Source: Arthrobotrys musiformis
Lineage: Eukaryota; Ascomycota; Orbiliomycetes; Orbiliales; Orbiliaceae
DNA: 64,000 nucleotides
NCBI GenBank assembly: GCA_036971715.1
Contig: JAVHJL010000008.1
Location: forward strand, 1,860,001 to 1,924,000
Direction of reading: 5' to 3'
The notes under the pieces: model-generated
What the model saw: the letters and a program-made list of their open reading frames with translations, nothing else
What the model was told of the DNA's origin: nothing
Database searches by the model: none
Made by a program: the position numbers and the translations under genes
Part shown: piece by piece, positions 1-13,917 of the stretch
How positions within the stretch are numbered: the first letter of the stretch is position 1
Layout: every line of letters starts with the position of its first letter

Positions 1-3000
1 GTGCGCAGTTCGATGATGTACAGCTCGCGGAAGTTATAATAAAAACCCTCAAGCGGGAGGATGATTCTATGCAAGTATATCCAATCGAAACTCAGGAAAC
101 CTTAGTCAGTCAATTGATCTAGGCTTGACGATTATATTTGATTAAAATACTCAGCAAACATAAGCCGTCTCGTACTTCAGCCAGCTCTGGTTTATGAGAC
201 AAGTCTCGTAGTATGCAGAGGGATTAGTAAAATAAGCATGGCGAAAAACAAGAAAAAAGGAGAGCAATTTGCAAGAGGCAACCAGCATACGATACGATAC
301 AAACAAACTCTCAACTGCTTATCAAACGAGGCCCGGGGTTAATTGAATTCACAAAAATGATCCTTGATCCCAAATCTACACCAATACTGGCCAGCTGGAT
401 TCAGCCCTAACCGTAGTATCATACTCAGACTTCACAAAGTGAGGGTGTTCAATTTGAATAGATCACATCTTACTCCTTTTAACAATATACTTTAATATAT
501 GATATGAAGACTAAGTTCTCGATATACGTATACGGCAGAAAGGGAGTTGTATACATGTATTTACACTGTACCCTAACGTTATAACATGCGTCAATTGTTG
601 ATCACTAGATCTATAGAAGCAAACTACCCAAAATACTTTGGTGACACAACAATGATATATGCGCATAACTTTCAAACCCAGGCTAGGAACTGATTACCGC
701 TGTAATCAAAAGCGTATATATCTCGCGAATACGCTAAAAACATTAACATTAATTAGCCCGGCATATAGTTTCCGTGTTCAACGGTTACTGGTAAAGTCTC
801 TGCCCCATATTATCTGATATCTATTCGTTGGATGGATTTACATAGGGGACCTAGTCCGCCCCGTGAACTCGCCTCCCACGATGTGTTTCCGTATGTGTAC
901 TTGATCTCATGCCCCGACATTATCAAGGTAGTATCATCGTACCCACATCCTCCCAGGCCTCGCATGGCCTGTAGCTAGAGAACTATACATTAATCACCGA
1001 GTTCCGCTGTGGTGATTAGCATCTTTTCTCCTGTATAGTTAAATTATCATGCATGCATGAATTCGAAGACGCACAATCCATTCATCATACCCGTCTACGG
1101 GCTCGAACTTTCAACATTGTATATCATTCGACGGTTAGTATATATTATTCCGAATTTCACCGTATCGAATGTCTTAGAAGGTGCATATGAATCCCCAGTA
1201 TATCGGAAGAAAATATGCTCCTAGTATGCACATGCAGGCGGCGGTGGACAAAAAGGCTACTATAGGTTTACAAATATGCATAGTGCAAGTACGGCATGGG
1301 TCTAGGTCCAGATGAATTCATAGATACAACGGCGGGCTGGGGCTTTCTCAAACTAGATATCAACGGGTATATGTAGGAACCCAGGCAGGGCAACCCGATA
1401 GTCGAAAGCGCCTCTATGGGGTGGTAGTATGTGCGGGCGTGTATACATGTTGATAGGGGTGGGGCGGGCCCGCGGGGCGGGGCGAAGAATTCGGATTCAC
1501 CTTGATTACGTACGTTACAGGATCAGGTTCATCCACGGGGGCATAACTAGGTAGGTAAAGAACTTTGATTACGCCGTTGCCTCCTTAGTAGCCCGCCTAG
1601 GAGGTAGTCTTCGTGCGTGGGGGTGCGGACAATACGGTGTAGAGCTGGCGGTGAACCAAATCTGGCAAATCAATAGACCCCGAGGCAACGTTTGGGAGGT
1701 TTCATTGCCAGCATCTCGGGTACGCAGGAAAGAGGCCTCGAAGGCAGTGAATTTCTTCCGTTTTGAGTAATGTAATTGCCAGAAAAGGTCTAACCTAAGA
1801 TGCTTACACCGGTGCATGCATCGCATGCGTATCCTGGCTAATGCTACTGAAGTCTGGGACACCTAGGTGCGTTTGCTACACTAGTCACAGGCGCCGGAAT
1901 ATCCCCTTGGAGTTACCTTGGGTGGATATATAATCGCAGATCCGCAAGTTAATTAAACCGCCCGGTCGACCTCGCACAATGTAGGCTTAAACAATCAATA
2001 TTACATAAACTCCGGGACGCATCAATGACAGATGTTGCGGGAAGGATGTGTGAACCTGGAAAATTACTTATCGCCCGTGCTGCATATCTCTACATTCACG
2101 AGGTACATGAATTCGCATGGGTGGGATCTAGGTACGAGACCAGGTGGGATCGGGGAATCGGGGAGTCTAGGCGAAGATTTGGGTGTATGTGAAAGGCTCA
2201 GTAAGGCACTGCATCGTAGATCTATGATAATTCTGGATCCTAAGCTAAGCTATGATCCGTAGTCCATGATCCGAAAAAATGTGGCTGAAACACCACTGCA
2301 TCTGCTTTCCAGTGTCACCTACACCCGATCGATGATCTCATTGCATCGTAGGCAACGTGAAGATCAAGGGACTTTGGAATGTAGCCCTATTTTTACCAAT
2401 TTTTGATCCTCGTTTCGAGTTGGGCGTTTTTTGCAATGCCGAAGATGGAAACCTCGGGGCTCAGATGACCAGATTTCCGACAATAAGGTAGCAGGGCGTC
2501 TGAAATCGACCAATGCTATTCCCAGTCTCTAGTCACATCTCATGCGTTGGCCCTGTCGACCTCCTCCCAATGTACGTAGTAAGTTAGGAAGAAGCTTGCA
2601 GGCGTGTACTGGTAAATTGAATCCGAACTGATCAATGATTCCTAAGGCTCAAAGGTCTCGATCAATCGAGCGGGGTCGTTGCCCTAGCGCTTGCCAAAAA
2701 CGGGACGTATTGCATGCACATGCATGTAGCGAACCCGGGTTCTGCTGTGCAAGGAGCTTTGAATCGAGAAATTTTGGCACTGTTTCTGTTTGATTGTGGT
2801 CTCTGAGCTCTTCAAGTGCGCAGCTTTTGGAGTCAGCCATGCACGCGTGTTTGATCCCGCGAGGCCTGAATCACAGAGGTCTAGAACTTGTGCCTCGTGA
2901 ACTATTTGCGTTGTTGAGTGGCATTGGACCCAACCTCCGGATTTGCATTCCTTCGATCCTCATGCTGCGAAATATGCACGCCCACATGGGCATCGGAAAT

Positions 3001-6000
3001 CTTCGTTGATTATGCCGGGTAGCCATATATATAATCAGATCTTTTTGCAACACATGTACTAGTTAACGGTTAGCTGTGTTACGTTACGTATATTCGGAAA
3101 CGTTACGCCATGTATAACTGTTCGGATAACAAGTCTCACTATTGCAGTAGCTTCCGGAGAGCCCCCAAGATCGGCAATTAATTAGTTAATTCGAATAGCT
3201 CGATTCGATCAACCGAACTTATCCGACAAGGAACATATGTACGTGCATACATCTTTCTGTAAACTTGGTTCGTCCGGACGTCCGCATTCGTGTGCTGCGG
3301 GTTCCTAGAGCTCGAGGGTGCAATGCAACACTTTAGAACACCTGTTGTTTTTTTTTCAACTTGGGTTAACATTAGTCTCAGGCTAGCTATAGACGGTGTG
3401 CAAACTTGGATTCAACGGTGAACCTAACTTAGGCCCAGATGTCGTACGTTGCAATGCGATGCGTGCCGATGGCCTGGCCTGATAGCCCCTTTCCGCTTGA
3501 CTAATTGGTCGACGGATATGTACATGATGTCCGAAAAACTTTGGCAGCTATACCATAGAAAGCTTCGAAAGACGCATCATGAAGGGTTCGTAGCCGGTTT
3601 ATGATTTACTTACGTACGTATATGTCTGACCGGAAAGTTCCGTATACAGCGGTGCATCTCTTGGCCAGCATATTTCATAAAATAAATTTTTTAACTCCGG
3701 CGGAGCAACGATATACCAAGGAGATTTATCTCGTAAACCAAATTCTGCTGCAGTTGAGAAGGGACGACATTTGGGAGAATGGGAACTGTTTCCTGAATTG
3801 CTGCATAAGCTAGTCGTCGGGTTGGCCAAAGAAGTTAGGGGCACTGATTTCGCGTTTAGTGCGCAATTCTCGACCCTAACACAAGCCATGAACAAGCCAC
3901 CGATTAAGAAAGGATATTTTCCATCCAAATAATTCGACGAAATCAATGAGATCCAGTGTTGAGGTTTGAAGAAATATTATGCGGGAAGCGGAGAACACAG
4001 ACCTGCCTGCAGGAAATAGAACCTTACAAGATATAAAGTGGTAGTTCTTAGTAGCTCCGAAATCTAGAGTCAAGCATATGTAGGGCCGTTGCATTGCATC
4101 AGGAACGAAATATGTTTCTAAGACATCTAAGATACCCGCTATGTTACCATCACAGGCACGCAAGTTCTAAGACCTAGGCATTGTACAGTCAGCTAGTAAT
4201 CAACTATGCGGACTTAGCTAAACTCTCATTTCCAGTGCATTAAATTTCCACTAAACTATGGAACACGTGCGCTATCGACGCGGACTCACTGTACACTGTA
4301 TACTATTCGCACATGTATACGTATAGCCGTCGATATAGCTCCCCAATTAATCGAACACGGCCTCCCCCTTTCCTCGCATCTAATCTAACTAGAAGCCCAT
4401 CTGAAGATGAACAAAATTATTATTTTTGACTTTCCACGAGCCCTTGAGATCTCATTCCGATGCCTCTAAATGGCAACAAATTTTAATTCAAAAGGCTGTG
4501 CCATCGTGGCCTGACATAGGTTCAAAGAGAGCTTTCACAGGAATTTGAGCCTTGGCCTCGTATTCCATGTCAGAATCGGTATGTTCGTTTGTAGAGAGGT
4601 GTAACACCAGCCTAGGTGGTTCTTAGCCTGTGCCGAAGCCTCGTAACCATTACTGGAAAGGTAAAAACGCCTGTGCCTGGTCTACATACGAGACGAGAAG
4701 CCCGGCCAATCCGTTAGCTCACCTAGATTAGTATAGCCTGAGGCTTGAGCGGAATCGAATCCCAATCTCTGGTTACTCCGTTCTGTATACGCTTCCCCGT
4801 AAAGGGTATTAGCCGGAATGTGCAACAGCTCAACTATAATAGAAAGTTAGAATACAATTAACCTTTTCACCACGGCCGGGACCAATGGTCCGTAAGTTTC
4901 TATATCGGTTTGGTGTGCGTTTGGTTATATACTCCGATATCAGGTATCGGTATGGGATCCAAGCTAGCACTATAATATTTTATATGTACATACGGTCTTC
5001 AAACTGTTGAACAGGAGCTTGCAGAAGATCAATCGTCGGTCGGGAATATATAAGTTGTGAGACTTATGTGTAGACATCAAGCACATCGCAGTCATCTAGC
5101 CGAAACCCCACAGTACCCCTGCATAGAGGCTGCCTTCGTTTCCAGAGTTCGGTTTTCAGAACAATGGGTCATACACACCCTCCGGCAAAAATCAGAGACA
5201 ACAGATAGCTAGTTTTCACCTTCCAACGCTTGCCGCGAAGAAAATACCCAAGATCCTGGGACACGGCATGAAACCCGTCGTCTTGGATCCTAGTTCGTTC
5301 AGAAATTAAGGGTGTGGGGGTGGCTCCTCTCAGTGAGGTTACTTCAGTCTTCTTGGACAACAAGGCGGAACAGTAAGCCACTTCAAAGTGGTTCCGCTGT
5401 TTTTTCTTTGTGTCTTGATAAGCAATGTCATAAAATTACCGAGTTTATGGCGTTTTGACAGCTCGGTGACATCAAATGATCGGCCACTTAGACAATATTC
5501 ACACACCTGCCGTCGGGGATAAGTTTGAAAGAGACACCGATCGCTATGTCAGCCAATTATTCCTCTATCACATCGTTAAACTCCTTGGCTCGTAAACATC
5601 ACACCTTCCCATTTGTATTCATGCTTGCTCCAATTTTACGCACGGGGCCATGGCGCGACTGTCTTTCGAGACCACCCGACTGGCTCAGCTTGCACCCTCA
5701 AACCAAACTGGCGAGGATCTTCAACCAGGTATCATCCATTTATCCTAGAAATACTTCCTTTTACAGAGTAACGGATATTTTATCGGATGGACTGGCGTGC
5801 TAGGTCCTCACGGACCTCGGTAAGAGTGCGCCCATTGTGCAGATAGGAGTGAAAATTTGCGAAAACAAGGCTTTTCGCTTTGAATTTGAATCGAATGCAT
5901 CGCGAGAATCCTGGCAGATTGCAAAACTGGTCCGTCCGGCTTCCCGGTCTCCCCAACTTAACGGCTCAGTTGATGGACAAAAGGGGTCTTAGAGAGGAAA

Positions 6001-7096
6001 CTGAATCGAAAGAGTCCCTCGAGCTCTCGGCCGGCACTAGACCAGGTGTCGGCCGTCGGTATTCAATTTCTGGTAACTTATTGGTTGGCATGTAGAAAAA
6101 TCCAACACAACTCTATATGTCATCGTATTAATGTTGACTATTCCCTGCTAACGACGCGACCCACTTCATGATACGAGCGATAACATTTCCGGCGTTTATA
6201 TGAGATGTGGAGCACTCACTGGCCCCGAGAGTTAGGAAACTTTATGAGGCGGCGGGAGTATCGAAAATCTTCATGTGTAACCAATATCACTTACGATAAA
6301 GAAGGAGGGAAAATATTATCCGGCCAAACCCGCGCGACTAAGAGCGCAGAATCATCACCATATCCGTTGGGAGAAGGTGGACACGAAAGGCGGTCGACGA
6401 ATGCAGTATCGAAAAAAAAAATTAGGACAGTATATTGCGGAAGAAGCCCTGTGAGCTCTTATTTACAAAGTCGGCGCTCTCGCACCTTTTTTTTCGCTTT
6501 TGTCCCGCATAATTGAACCAAAGAAGATAACTCGAAGTATGCACTGAAAAAGGGGACGGAAAATTTTCTCCCAAATCGGCTCAACCCTTGACAGCGGGAG
6601 TTGGATAAACAAGCCTCTTCCGTTCTGAAACCAACCCTTTCTGTTCGGGGTAGAAATATCTTTCATCCAACTCTAAATTACAAGGTATCAGGGAAGTATT
6701 GCAAAAGTGGAGCTCGAAAATCATCAATCGTGCTGCTCAATTAATTACAGAACGTCAACCGAACAGAAAAAAAAAATACATATGTAAAAAAAAGAATAAT
6801 AACAAGATAACATATGGACGAGAAGACTTTTCCAACACCCCCTCTGTGTTGATGAAAAAAAATTGACATTAAATTCAAGAATTGAAATAAAAATTAGGCA
6901 GTTACTGGTATCGGTTTGCCTGCGCTTCGCTAAAAAGCTCGAAATGAAGATTTTTGAAACCAAACGCCACATCGAGTGAGCTACAGTATTTGTACAAAAA
7001 AAAAAAAAATAATAATAATAATATCGCACGTGCATCAAAATACTCCAAACCCCTAGTGCCCTTAAGAAAATTGACGGGCCACAGTCAATCATACCT
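1..7096. other. Long gene-free stretch at left edge
   Basis: No ORF here resembles a known family, and none chains into a spliced gene with convincing junctions. The sequence is AT-leaning and rich in short palindromes, for example a 14-base perfect palindrome around 1047-1060. Homopolymer runs occur near 6410 and 6770-6800. The longest ORFs (for example 6745-7290 on the minus strand) are low-complexity read-through of poly-A/T and run antisense or downstream to the first real gene. I see no rRNA, tRNA or intact transposon. Confidence 0.6.
6997..7023. repeat. Poly-A followed by (AAT)n microsatellite
   Basis: A run of about 14 A residues passes directly into roughly four AAT units. It lies about 75 bases beyond the stop codon of the rhodopsin-domain gene, so it may fall in that gene's 3' untranslated region. 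It is a simple-sequence repeat with no further content. Confidence 0.85.
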
Positions 7097-8485
7097 CTAA
7101 AAGGTTTCCTTAGCAGCCCGAGCCCTTTCACTGGTGACAGAGATGTTGGTGTGAATGGCAACTCCAGGCACCGGCCCGCGAAGAACTTCTTCGCTGCTGT
7201 TGTCCCTCTCGTAGTACTTGTTCGATACTTGGGCTTGCTTCGTTCTGCCAGCTTCGATTTTCGTGATATGGGAAGCTTCGGACAAATCATCTAGTTTGAC
7301 ATGATTTGAGCCTCCGATCCTGGAGTTGCGGGCATAGCTGCTGCCACCGACGCCGTATTTTCGAGAACCATACCGGTATTCACCACTTGGGTTGTCTGAG
7401 CTGGATCCTCCAGTAATAGATCGACTAAGTAGAAGTGTTCGAAGGGTAGGGAGGCAAGCGACGATGAGGGCGACACAAGATTCACTAAGAACATTATTTG
7501 AGTGTTAGCGCCATGATTTATCTTAGAATGTTTTAGGAGAACTGAGCTTGCAAACTTCCATACCTTTGAGTCCAAACACCGAGCCAAATGGGCATGATAG
7601 CATCGCCGACAATTGAACCGACACCTCGGATAACAGCGAAGACGACACAAAGCAAGCCGAGGGAAAAGATAAGAACCAGTCCGAACTTTTGTTTCCTGTT
7701 GATCTTGAGGCCGTAGAGAAGACGCAGTGGAAGCGCCATAATGGAAATGTCGGTAATGATGTCTGCGGCCATTGCGTAGAGAAGCGCCCTGGCTGAGGTT
7801 CCAGGATGTAAAGTCTCGCAAGCTCCCTCACCGATCAGGAATGCAGTCTTGAGTGGCCGACAGTTTAAGTACTGGGACATAACTGCACTAATCCACATGA
7901 CGATGTTGAAAATTGTGACACCCCACCACCATTTGCGCATCGTCGGAAGCCCATCCGTCAATCTCCAGATGAAAATCAGAAGTGAAAATTTGACAGCCCA
8001 GAGGATATTCCAGAAGAGTGTGATTGCTGCAAACTGGAGCTTGAGATAATACTGAACATCTTCCATAAATGTTGCCCCGGGTTGCGCGAGCCCCAGCATA
8101 ATGAGAGCCAAATCTATACAAAATTGAGTTAAAAACTGGCACTCGGAAGCATGTAGGAGCTCATAGTAATATCTTAGACTCACTGTGTGATATTGGGGTC
8201 ATGAGGGTATGTAGAACAGCATCCGTTAGAACAGCCGCGGCTGCAAAGGAAACGAAGAAATCATCCCATTGCAAGCTTCTGTTCTTGGTGAGCTTCACTA
8301 CGAGGCGCACAAAGAAGAAAATAAGGGCGATTGATGTTGGGACCCAGTAGATGATCTAATGATATAAACCACTTTGTTAGAATCTTGCAATGTATAAATA
8401 AGTCCGTCGGAATAGGAACAAAATAAGACAAACTAACATAGTAGTTATCGATCGGCAGAGGCGGAGACGCCGCACCAAAACCCAT
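7097..8485 (-). CDS. Fungal rhodopsin-domain integral membrane protein
   Basis: Four exons on the minus strand: 8485-8438, 8355-8184, 8113-7564 and 7484-7097. Together they encode 385 residues. The introns are 82, 70 and 79 bases, all GT-AG, and all joins are in frame. The protein looks like the large Pezizomycotina family of seven-helix 'rhodopsin domain' (SAT4/PTH11-like) proteins. The first helix is followed by LQWDD (residues 44-48), the family's usual R-S-x-G/Q-W-D-D site. A later helix carries ADIITDISIMALPLRLLYGL, then N-R-K-Q-K and a further helix ending in A-V-I-R. The last exon holds CVALIVACLPTLRTLL (the final helix), followed by a polar, Ser/Gly-rich cytoplasmic tail of about 90 residues. 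There is no CFEM domain at the N-terminus. The family is thought to sit in the plasma membrane and some members act as receptors, but the ligand is unknown. A TATA box lies 86 bases upstream. Confidence 0.88.
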
Positions 8486-8570
8486 CTTGAATTTGTCGTT
8501 ATAACTGATTACCTCTTGACGTGTGGGTATGTGGAGTGCTATCGTCTTTGTTGGCTGGGGGCTAGAGCAC

Positions 8571-8577
8571 CTTTATA
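8571..8577 (-). promoter_or_regulatory. TATA box of the rhodopsin-domain gene
   Basis: On the minus strand this reads TATAAAG, followed by G and T. It lies 86 bases upstream of the ATG at 8485, a reasonable distance for a fungal TATA box with a short leader. Assigned from sequence and position only. Confidence 0.55.
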
Positions 8578-11500
8578 AAATGCTAAAGCCTGTAGATCTT
8601 CACCTCCTTTAAGGTCGTCCTTCGCAGATATCTTGACTTGAAATCCTGCAAGCTTCGGGGAATAACCAGAGGAATTGATGCAATGGCCCGAGACAATGTC
8701 CAGATTATAAGGTTTTCTGACGCCCGGTCGGTAATGGAGCTCGCTAGATATCCCGTTGACAATTAACCTGTACAATTTATGTATGTTTCTTTTGAAACTC
8801 CCATGCCCAGGCCTGGGTCTGGACGGCAAGTTCCGGGTGTAAGTTTAGGGATCTATCTATCTCGATGTTGGAACCTGGATTGTTTCTTTGGAAAGGGACC
8901 AAGGACCCTAAAGTCAACGGACCCAAGCGAAAAGCCTTCGATCTAGCTTTCAATGACCGTTGGTGCGTCCATGCCCCGACGAAGGCAAAGTCTACTCTGA
9001 ACGCACGTCCGAAATTGGGCCTTTGATAATTACTTATTCCCGAAAATTGAAAAATCTCATCCGCAGGTTACCCCCAACTCCTTGGAGACAGTTAAGCTGG
9101 GATCCAAACTGGAATCCATGTCCAGGGCGAGCCAGACCGATAGTGGCTGCATGCAGATACCCCAATGGGCATCCTATCCCCTTCTCAGATTTTGACTGTT
9201 AAATGTTGGCTCATGACTTATATCCACGGTTTCAAGGAAGCCTCAACGCTGGAGCTTTGTAAAAAAATAATTTATTAGTAAAAGAGGCTGAATCCCGCCA
9301 AGACAGTACGGATACGGTTCCAAATCACTCAATTAATCAATCCCGTCCGCATCAATACATGTGAATCTTCCAACGATGTTGGTAACGTTGGAGGTTGTGC
9401 GTTGACACTAAAGTGGTCTCGTCGATTTTCTTGAGGCTCTTGGCGGAATATAACTTTTCGCATGAAACATAACTGAACGCTAGGCCGGAAGCCTCGTCTT
9501 GCAGCGGCCGAAGGCTACCTACTCCAACAGGCTTAATGCCTGCAATTGGATTTCTCATCGATGGCAAGCTAAAAGTTGTTGATCACAACATTCACCATGG
9601 TGTCGAATTTTTTTTTTTTTTTTGCATTTCAAAAGGTTCTCCAAAAATAATAAATCTAGGTGCTTCCCCAAATTTTGGGCCTCTGGCCAACAGCGCAGGA
9701 ACTAGACACTTCTAGCCAGTGGCGGTGGGTGAAGTCGAGCTACAGACTGAAAGATGTCCGGGTGTCCGTGAACTTAAGGATGGCCCAAGAGCTAGCATAT
9801 GTAAGCACTTATTTTCTCTGCAAAAGGGGTTCCCTCGACCAGGTACTGAAATTGACAAATTGCTTTATTCAATCCATCATCCTGTTCCTAGCTGGGACGA
9901 ATGTATACCTCTTAGTCAAACAATACAACCTACATTTAAATCTTGCATATGTTGCAGTAATATAATTCTAAAGTAAAATAAAAGTAGTGACAGCATGATG
10001 TTTTTAGGCATCCGAGGAACAGCGGAAATCTCGAAATTTAATCTTACATGTCGACGAAATATTTAATTTCTGTAGATGCATGTACTCGAGATGTATTCTG
10101 GCACTAATAATGCTGTAAATCGTCTATCGACGCTGCATACACAAGATACAGATCAGGATCAGTGTTACTTATCGATACGTACCTCGGGTGGATACTGAGG
10201 CTTTTGGGCTTGCCCTCCGCCTTCCGACGCTCTCGATTGGCTGAGTGACAAATCGCTCCACTTGGATATCGCCCTTGCTCTATTCGGGGTTGTTTTACGA
10301 GGTCCTGCTCGCGACTAGAAGGAAGGTAAGAAACACTATCGACAAGGGTATCCTTGAGACACGGCAAACTCGGCTCTATGCCTCGATTTCGCCGTGACTT
10401 TACTGGGGCCAATGATGTGAAGTTTTCCCTCACGAAAGTCCCCACGACTTTGTGGGTACTAAAACTCTATAAGCTTTAGGGGCGAAAGCTGCTCATACCA
10501 AATATTCAGTCTAGGCTGACCCCATCGTATTAAGTAGATTTCTTAGTGCACCGGCTCCATGGAACACAAAGAACTAGCTGGTAGTCGGCTATCTCGGTCA
10601 GAGCGAGTGTGGCAACCTTAATGCCTCTCCACTGCACTTAGCCGTTCCGTTTTGCTGTGACAAATCCAACACAGAATTGCAGCAGAATGTCGCCCTGACT
10701 TCTTAGCCCTTCGTCTTGTGGGATTTAGCTATTTAGGCCAAGTCCGATGCGCCCAATTGCCACTCGTTTAGAAGGGCCGTGGTTCAATTTTCTTATTCCG
10801 AAATTTGGTCTATACTGTTTACCACATGCAGACGAATGCCATTGACGAAATTTCTACATGGAGGTGGGAGGAACACCGATCTATTTGCAACTATATTAGA
10901 TTGTGATATGGTAACATCGCCAAAGCGACAGAATTGCATGCAAAAATCAACGAGTTATCGTTCGATTTAACCTTTTAAAATTCGATATCATGCATTGTGC
11001 TAACGGGTCCATTGAGACAGCCTCCTCAAGACCTTGTTGGGTTCACTTCGATTTCGGAAATGATGGTCTGCAGGGGCCAACGTTTTTACCGTTCGCGTAG
11101 CGCCTCCCACCATTCGCGGCAATTCAGGTCGAAGGGGCGAACACGAAGTTGGCACACACGGGACAGGAAACCTGTTGGCGCACGCCTAAAACGGGTGAGA
11201 AGTCGCCTTTCTCATCGGTCGTCGACGGAGATCATGTAGGTGATTGCGCCCCCAGGAGTGGCACCGTACCGACGAGGAACCTATTAGGCCTAAAGATGGC
11301 AATAGACTGGTTCCTGGAATCTGCGTAGGGATCTAACGTTGACGCCCCAGGTTTCTAGACCCTCGTCCTACTCCACCCACAATGCAGGTATTTTTATTTG
11401 TAGTATCCACCTAGCTCCACGATAAAACTGCGAAACGACTGGGGCCGCCACAATTGCACAAGCAGTGGCATTCGTACGCACTTCATAATGCTAATCTCCA

Positions 11501-11924
11501 GAACATGCACCATTTATGTAGTACCTGCGTTAGTATTTCTATAGATGGGTCCAAATCAAGCTAGTCAAATCTCACCAGGGATATCTCAATTGGGTGAGCG
11601 AAGCTAGCAGAGATCGAATAATGCTTCTCGATCATTTCGGATTTCTGCGTTCCCGACCAGGAGTCTGTAAGATTTTGGTCAGTGATAAAAAGGCCTCCTG
11701 CACCCATCTGCTGCACCATAATCTCAGCATCCTGGAGGCCACGCGAGAGTGAAGGCTTGGTAGCACTGCAATTACAATAAGTAGTTACATCCAACTGCGA
11801 CTTTATCTTTCAAGGAGCACTCAAGTCCTTCCTTCCTGCCTTTTGGAGTCCCGATACCTAGGGCTCTAGTCTTCCCTTAACAAATCTTTTCCCTGACCTT
11901 GTTCCTGTCTCAGGGCCTTGCGTT

Positions 11925-12000
11925 CCGCCAACAGTTTTTTTTGTATTTCTCTCCTTACACTCTTTTCTTTTCTCGATTCTTGTCTCCCATTCCCTCATAC
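11925..12000 (+). promoter_or_regulatory. Pyrimidine-rich leader of the FAD oxidase gene
   Basis: A C/T-dominated tract of about 75 bases ends just before the ATG at 12013. Such tracts are common around transcription starts of well-expressed filamentous-fungal genes. I see no clear TATA box upstream of this gene. The tract would be translated if the in-frame ATG at 11899 were used, which argues against that start. Confidence 0.45.
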
Positions 12001-12012
12001 AGTATATCAAAG

Positions 12013-13917
12013 ATGGTTCGCCTTTCAACTATTGCGCTTGGGTTGTTGTATGGGTTGTCAAACACCCTCGGTGTTGTCGCCGACACCACAACCTTCACAG
12101 ACCCTGTTATAGACGGAGCTATTGCGGTTGGCTTCCCAAGCGTCAACATCACAGCCATTCTAACGGAAGCTGAGAACGAACTTGGTGTCAATGGAACCAT
12201 CACCAATAACCTCCCTGATGAGAGCTATGGCACTCCTGGAACCACAGTTACCGCCCGCGATCTTGAGAAGTTACAAGAGCTTCGCAAAAGAACATCCCTG
12301 AGGGGCATTTGTGGTGCCGTTGCATGTCTTTCCTTGAAAATATTATTCCCAAGCAAGACAGCTACCGCAGGAACCTCCAACTATGCCGCCTGGAACAATC
12401 CTTCCTTCTGGTCTGCCACCACTTACATGACGCCTACATGCGTTTTTCGACCAACATCTGTCGAAGATATTTCGTTGGCCATGAGGCTCATTACGTTTAC
12501 ACAGACAGACTTTAACGTAGTTGGTGGAGGACACAGTGCGATCAAAGGATGGGCGAACACTGAGGATGGTGTTTTGATCATCCTTTCTGGCCTTAAGGGA
12601 GTTAATATCAATGTCAGGGGGTGGGCCGAGGTTTCCGTTGGTGAACGTTGGGGCGATGTTTTCACTGCCCTTGACGAGAGAAAGCTTATGGCACTTGGTG
12701 GTCGCATGTCGACAGTTGGGGTTCCCGGTTTGGTCCTCGGAGGGTAAGTCAATCTGTCATTCTATATGTTCGAGTATGTCTCCAGTACATGGTTCCTAAC
12801 TTTGAATCAAACAGGGGTATCAGCTACTTGACGAATCAACTTGGGTAAGTCTGATTTTGATTCCATCCAATTGAAGCCTGTCATAACAAGTAACTAACAT
12901 TCATTCAGATTTGTTGCCGATCAAGTCAAGAACTTCGAGGTTGTATTAGCTAACGGATGGGTTGTGAACGCAAATAAAGATGCGAACCAAGACCTCTTCC
13001 AGGCTCTAAAAGGAGGAAGTTCAAACTTCGGAATTGTTTCCCGGATCGACCTTTATACTTGGCCTTGCCCCAAGGGAGTCTACAGCGGACAGCTTTATTT
13101 CTCCGATACGAAGGATTACCCTAAGATGTTTGATCTCGTCTATAAGTACCATACCGTTGGTGCTCTGAGTGATACGTCGAGTCATTTGATTTCCGCGTTC
13201 GTATATGTTACTCTGCCAGGCATGTCCACGGGAATGCATATGGGTGCTTTCACTGCTTTCAGGAACATTTCAGCTTCGGAGACCAACCCAGGTCCAGGCT
13301 CCGCTCTACAAGAGATCGTTGACCTTAACCCTACCACCAAGGCCAGCTCCACCCTCAAGGTCAGACCATATGGACAGACAGCCATCGAACTTGGCGCCGG
13401 TGATGTGACCGGCCTGCGACAAGACATGCGTGACTTCTCTGTCTATGCCGACGCTCAGCTCTACAAGGATATATTCCAAATTTGGAACACAACAATGATT
13501 CCAAAACATGGTAGCAAAACCGGGTTCATGGGAACGATTGCCTTCCAGCCTATCACAACCAATGCAGTTGCTGCTGGTGTTGCGAGAGGCGGAAACTCAT
13601 TGGGATTGGAGTCGAACTCGGGAACCATGGCCATCATCAACCTTACTCACCAATGGGCGTTAGCCGGAGACGATGCTTCTATCCTTCTGACCCTCGATGA
13701 TATCGTACTCAGGGCCATTGCGCTTGCGAAGGCGAGGAACCTGTACCATCCATACTTCTACCTCAACTATGCCCACAAGTTAAATAACCCAATCGGCAGC
13801 TACGGTACAGCTTCCGTCAACAGACTCAAGAAAGCCAGCAAACTTTATGATCCTTGTGGGGTTTTCCAATGCCGTGTTCCTGGTGGTTTCAAGATCCCGG
13901 GCATGTCGTCTTGTTAA
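12013..13917 (+). CDS. Secreted FAD-linked oxidase (berberine-bridge type)
   Basis: Three exons, 12013-12743, 12815-12844 (30 bases) and 12909-13917, encode 589 residues. The introns are 71 and 64 bases, GT-AG, with CTAAC-type branch sites. The ATG at 12013 opens a signal peptide (M-V-R-L-S, a hydrophobic core, then G-V-V-A-D). An in-frame ATG at 11899 would bury that signal. The FAD-binding domain of the PCMH/VAO fold carries VVGGGHSAIKG, with His174 at the usual covalent flavin position, and LGGGISYLTNQLGFVADQV spanning both introns. The C-terminus has the BBE-type YLNYA followed by LYDPCGVFQC. The second flavin anchor, a cysteine in typical BBE enzymes (C-P-T-V-G), aligns with Met232 (M-S-T-V-G), so linkage is probably only through histidine. 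Relatives oxidise sugars, alcohols or secondary metabolites. The substrate is unknown, and no biosynthetic genes lie nearby. Confidence 0.9.

Larger units (their letters stand above)
8486..12012. other. Intergenic region, about 3.5 kb
   Basis: It holds the promoter of the minus-strand rhodopsin-domain gene on the left and that of the FAD oxidase on the right. A T16 tract lies at 9608-9623. ORFs near 9660-9976, 10104-10445 and 11561-11794 show no recognisable motifs and no convincing splice structure. The last 85 bases before the oxidase start are strongly pyrimidine-rich, as often seen just upstream of fungal start codons. Confidence 0.6.

Noticed and set aside
6745..7290. 181-residue minus-strand ORF
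   Set aside because: It is rich in Phe/Tyr/Ile runs from poly-A/T and lies in a different frame from the real last exon of the rhodopsin-domain gene.
11899..12012. In-frame upstream ATG extending the FAD oxidase by 38 residues
   Set aside because: The extension translates a pyrimidine-rich leader and would bury a good signal peptide that starts at 12013.
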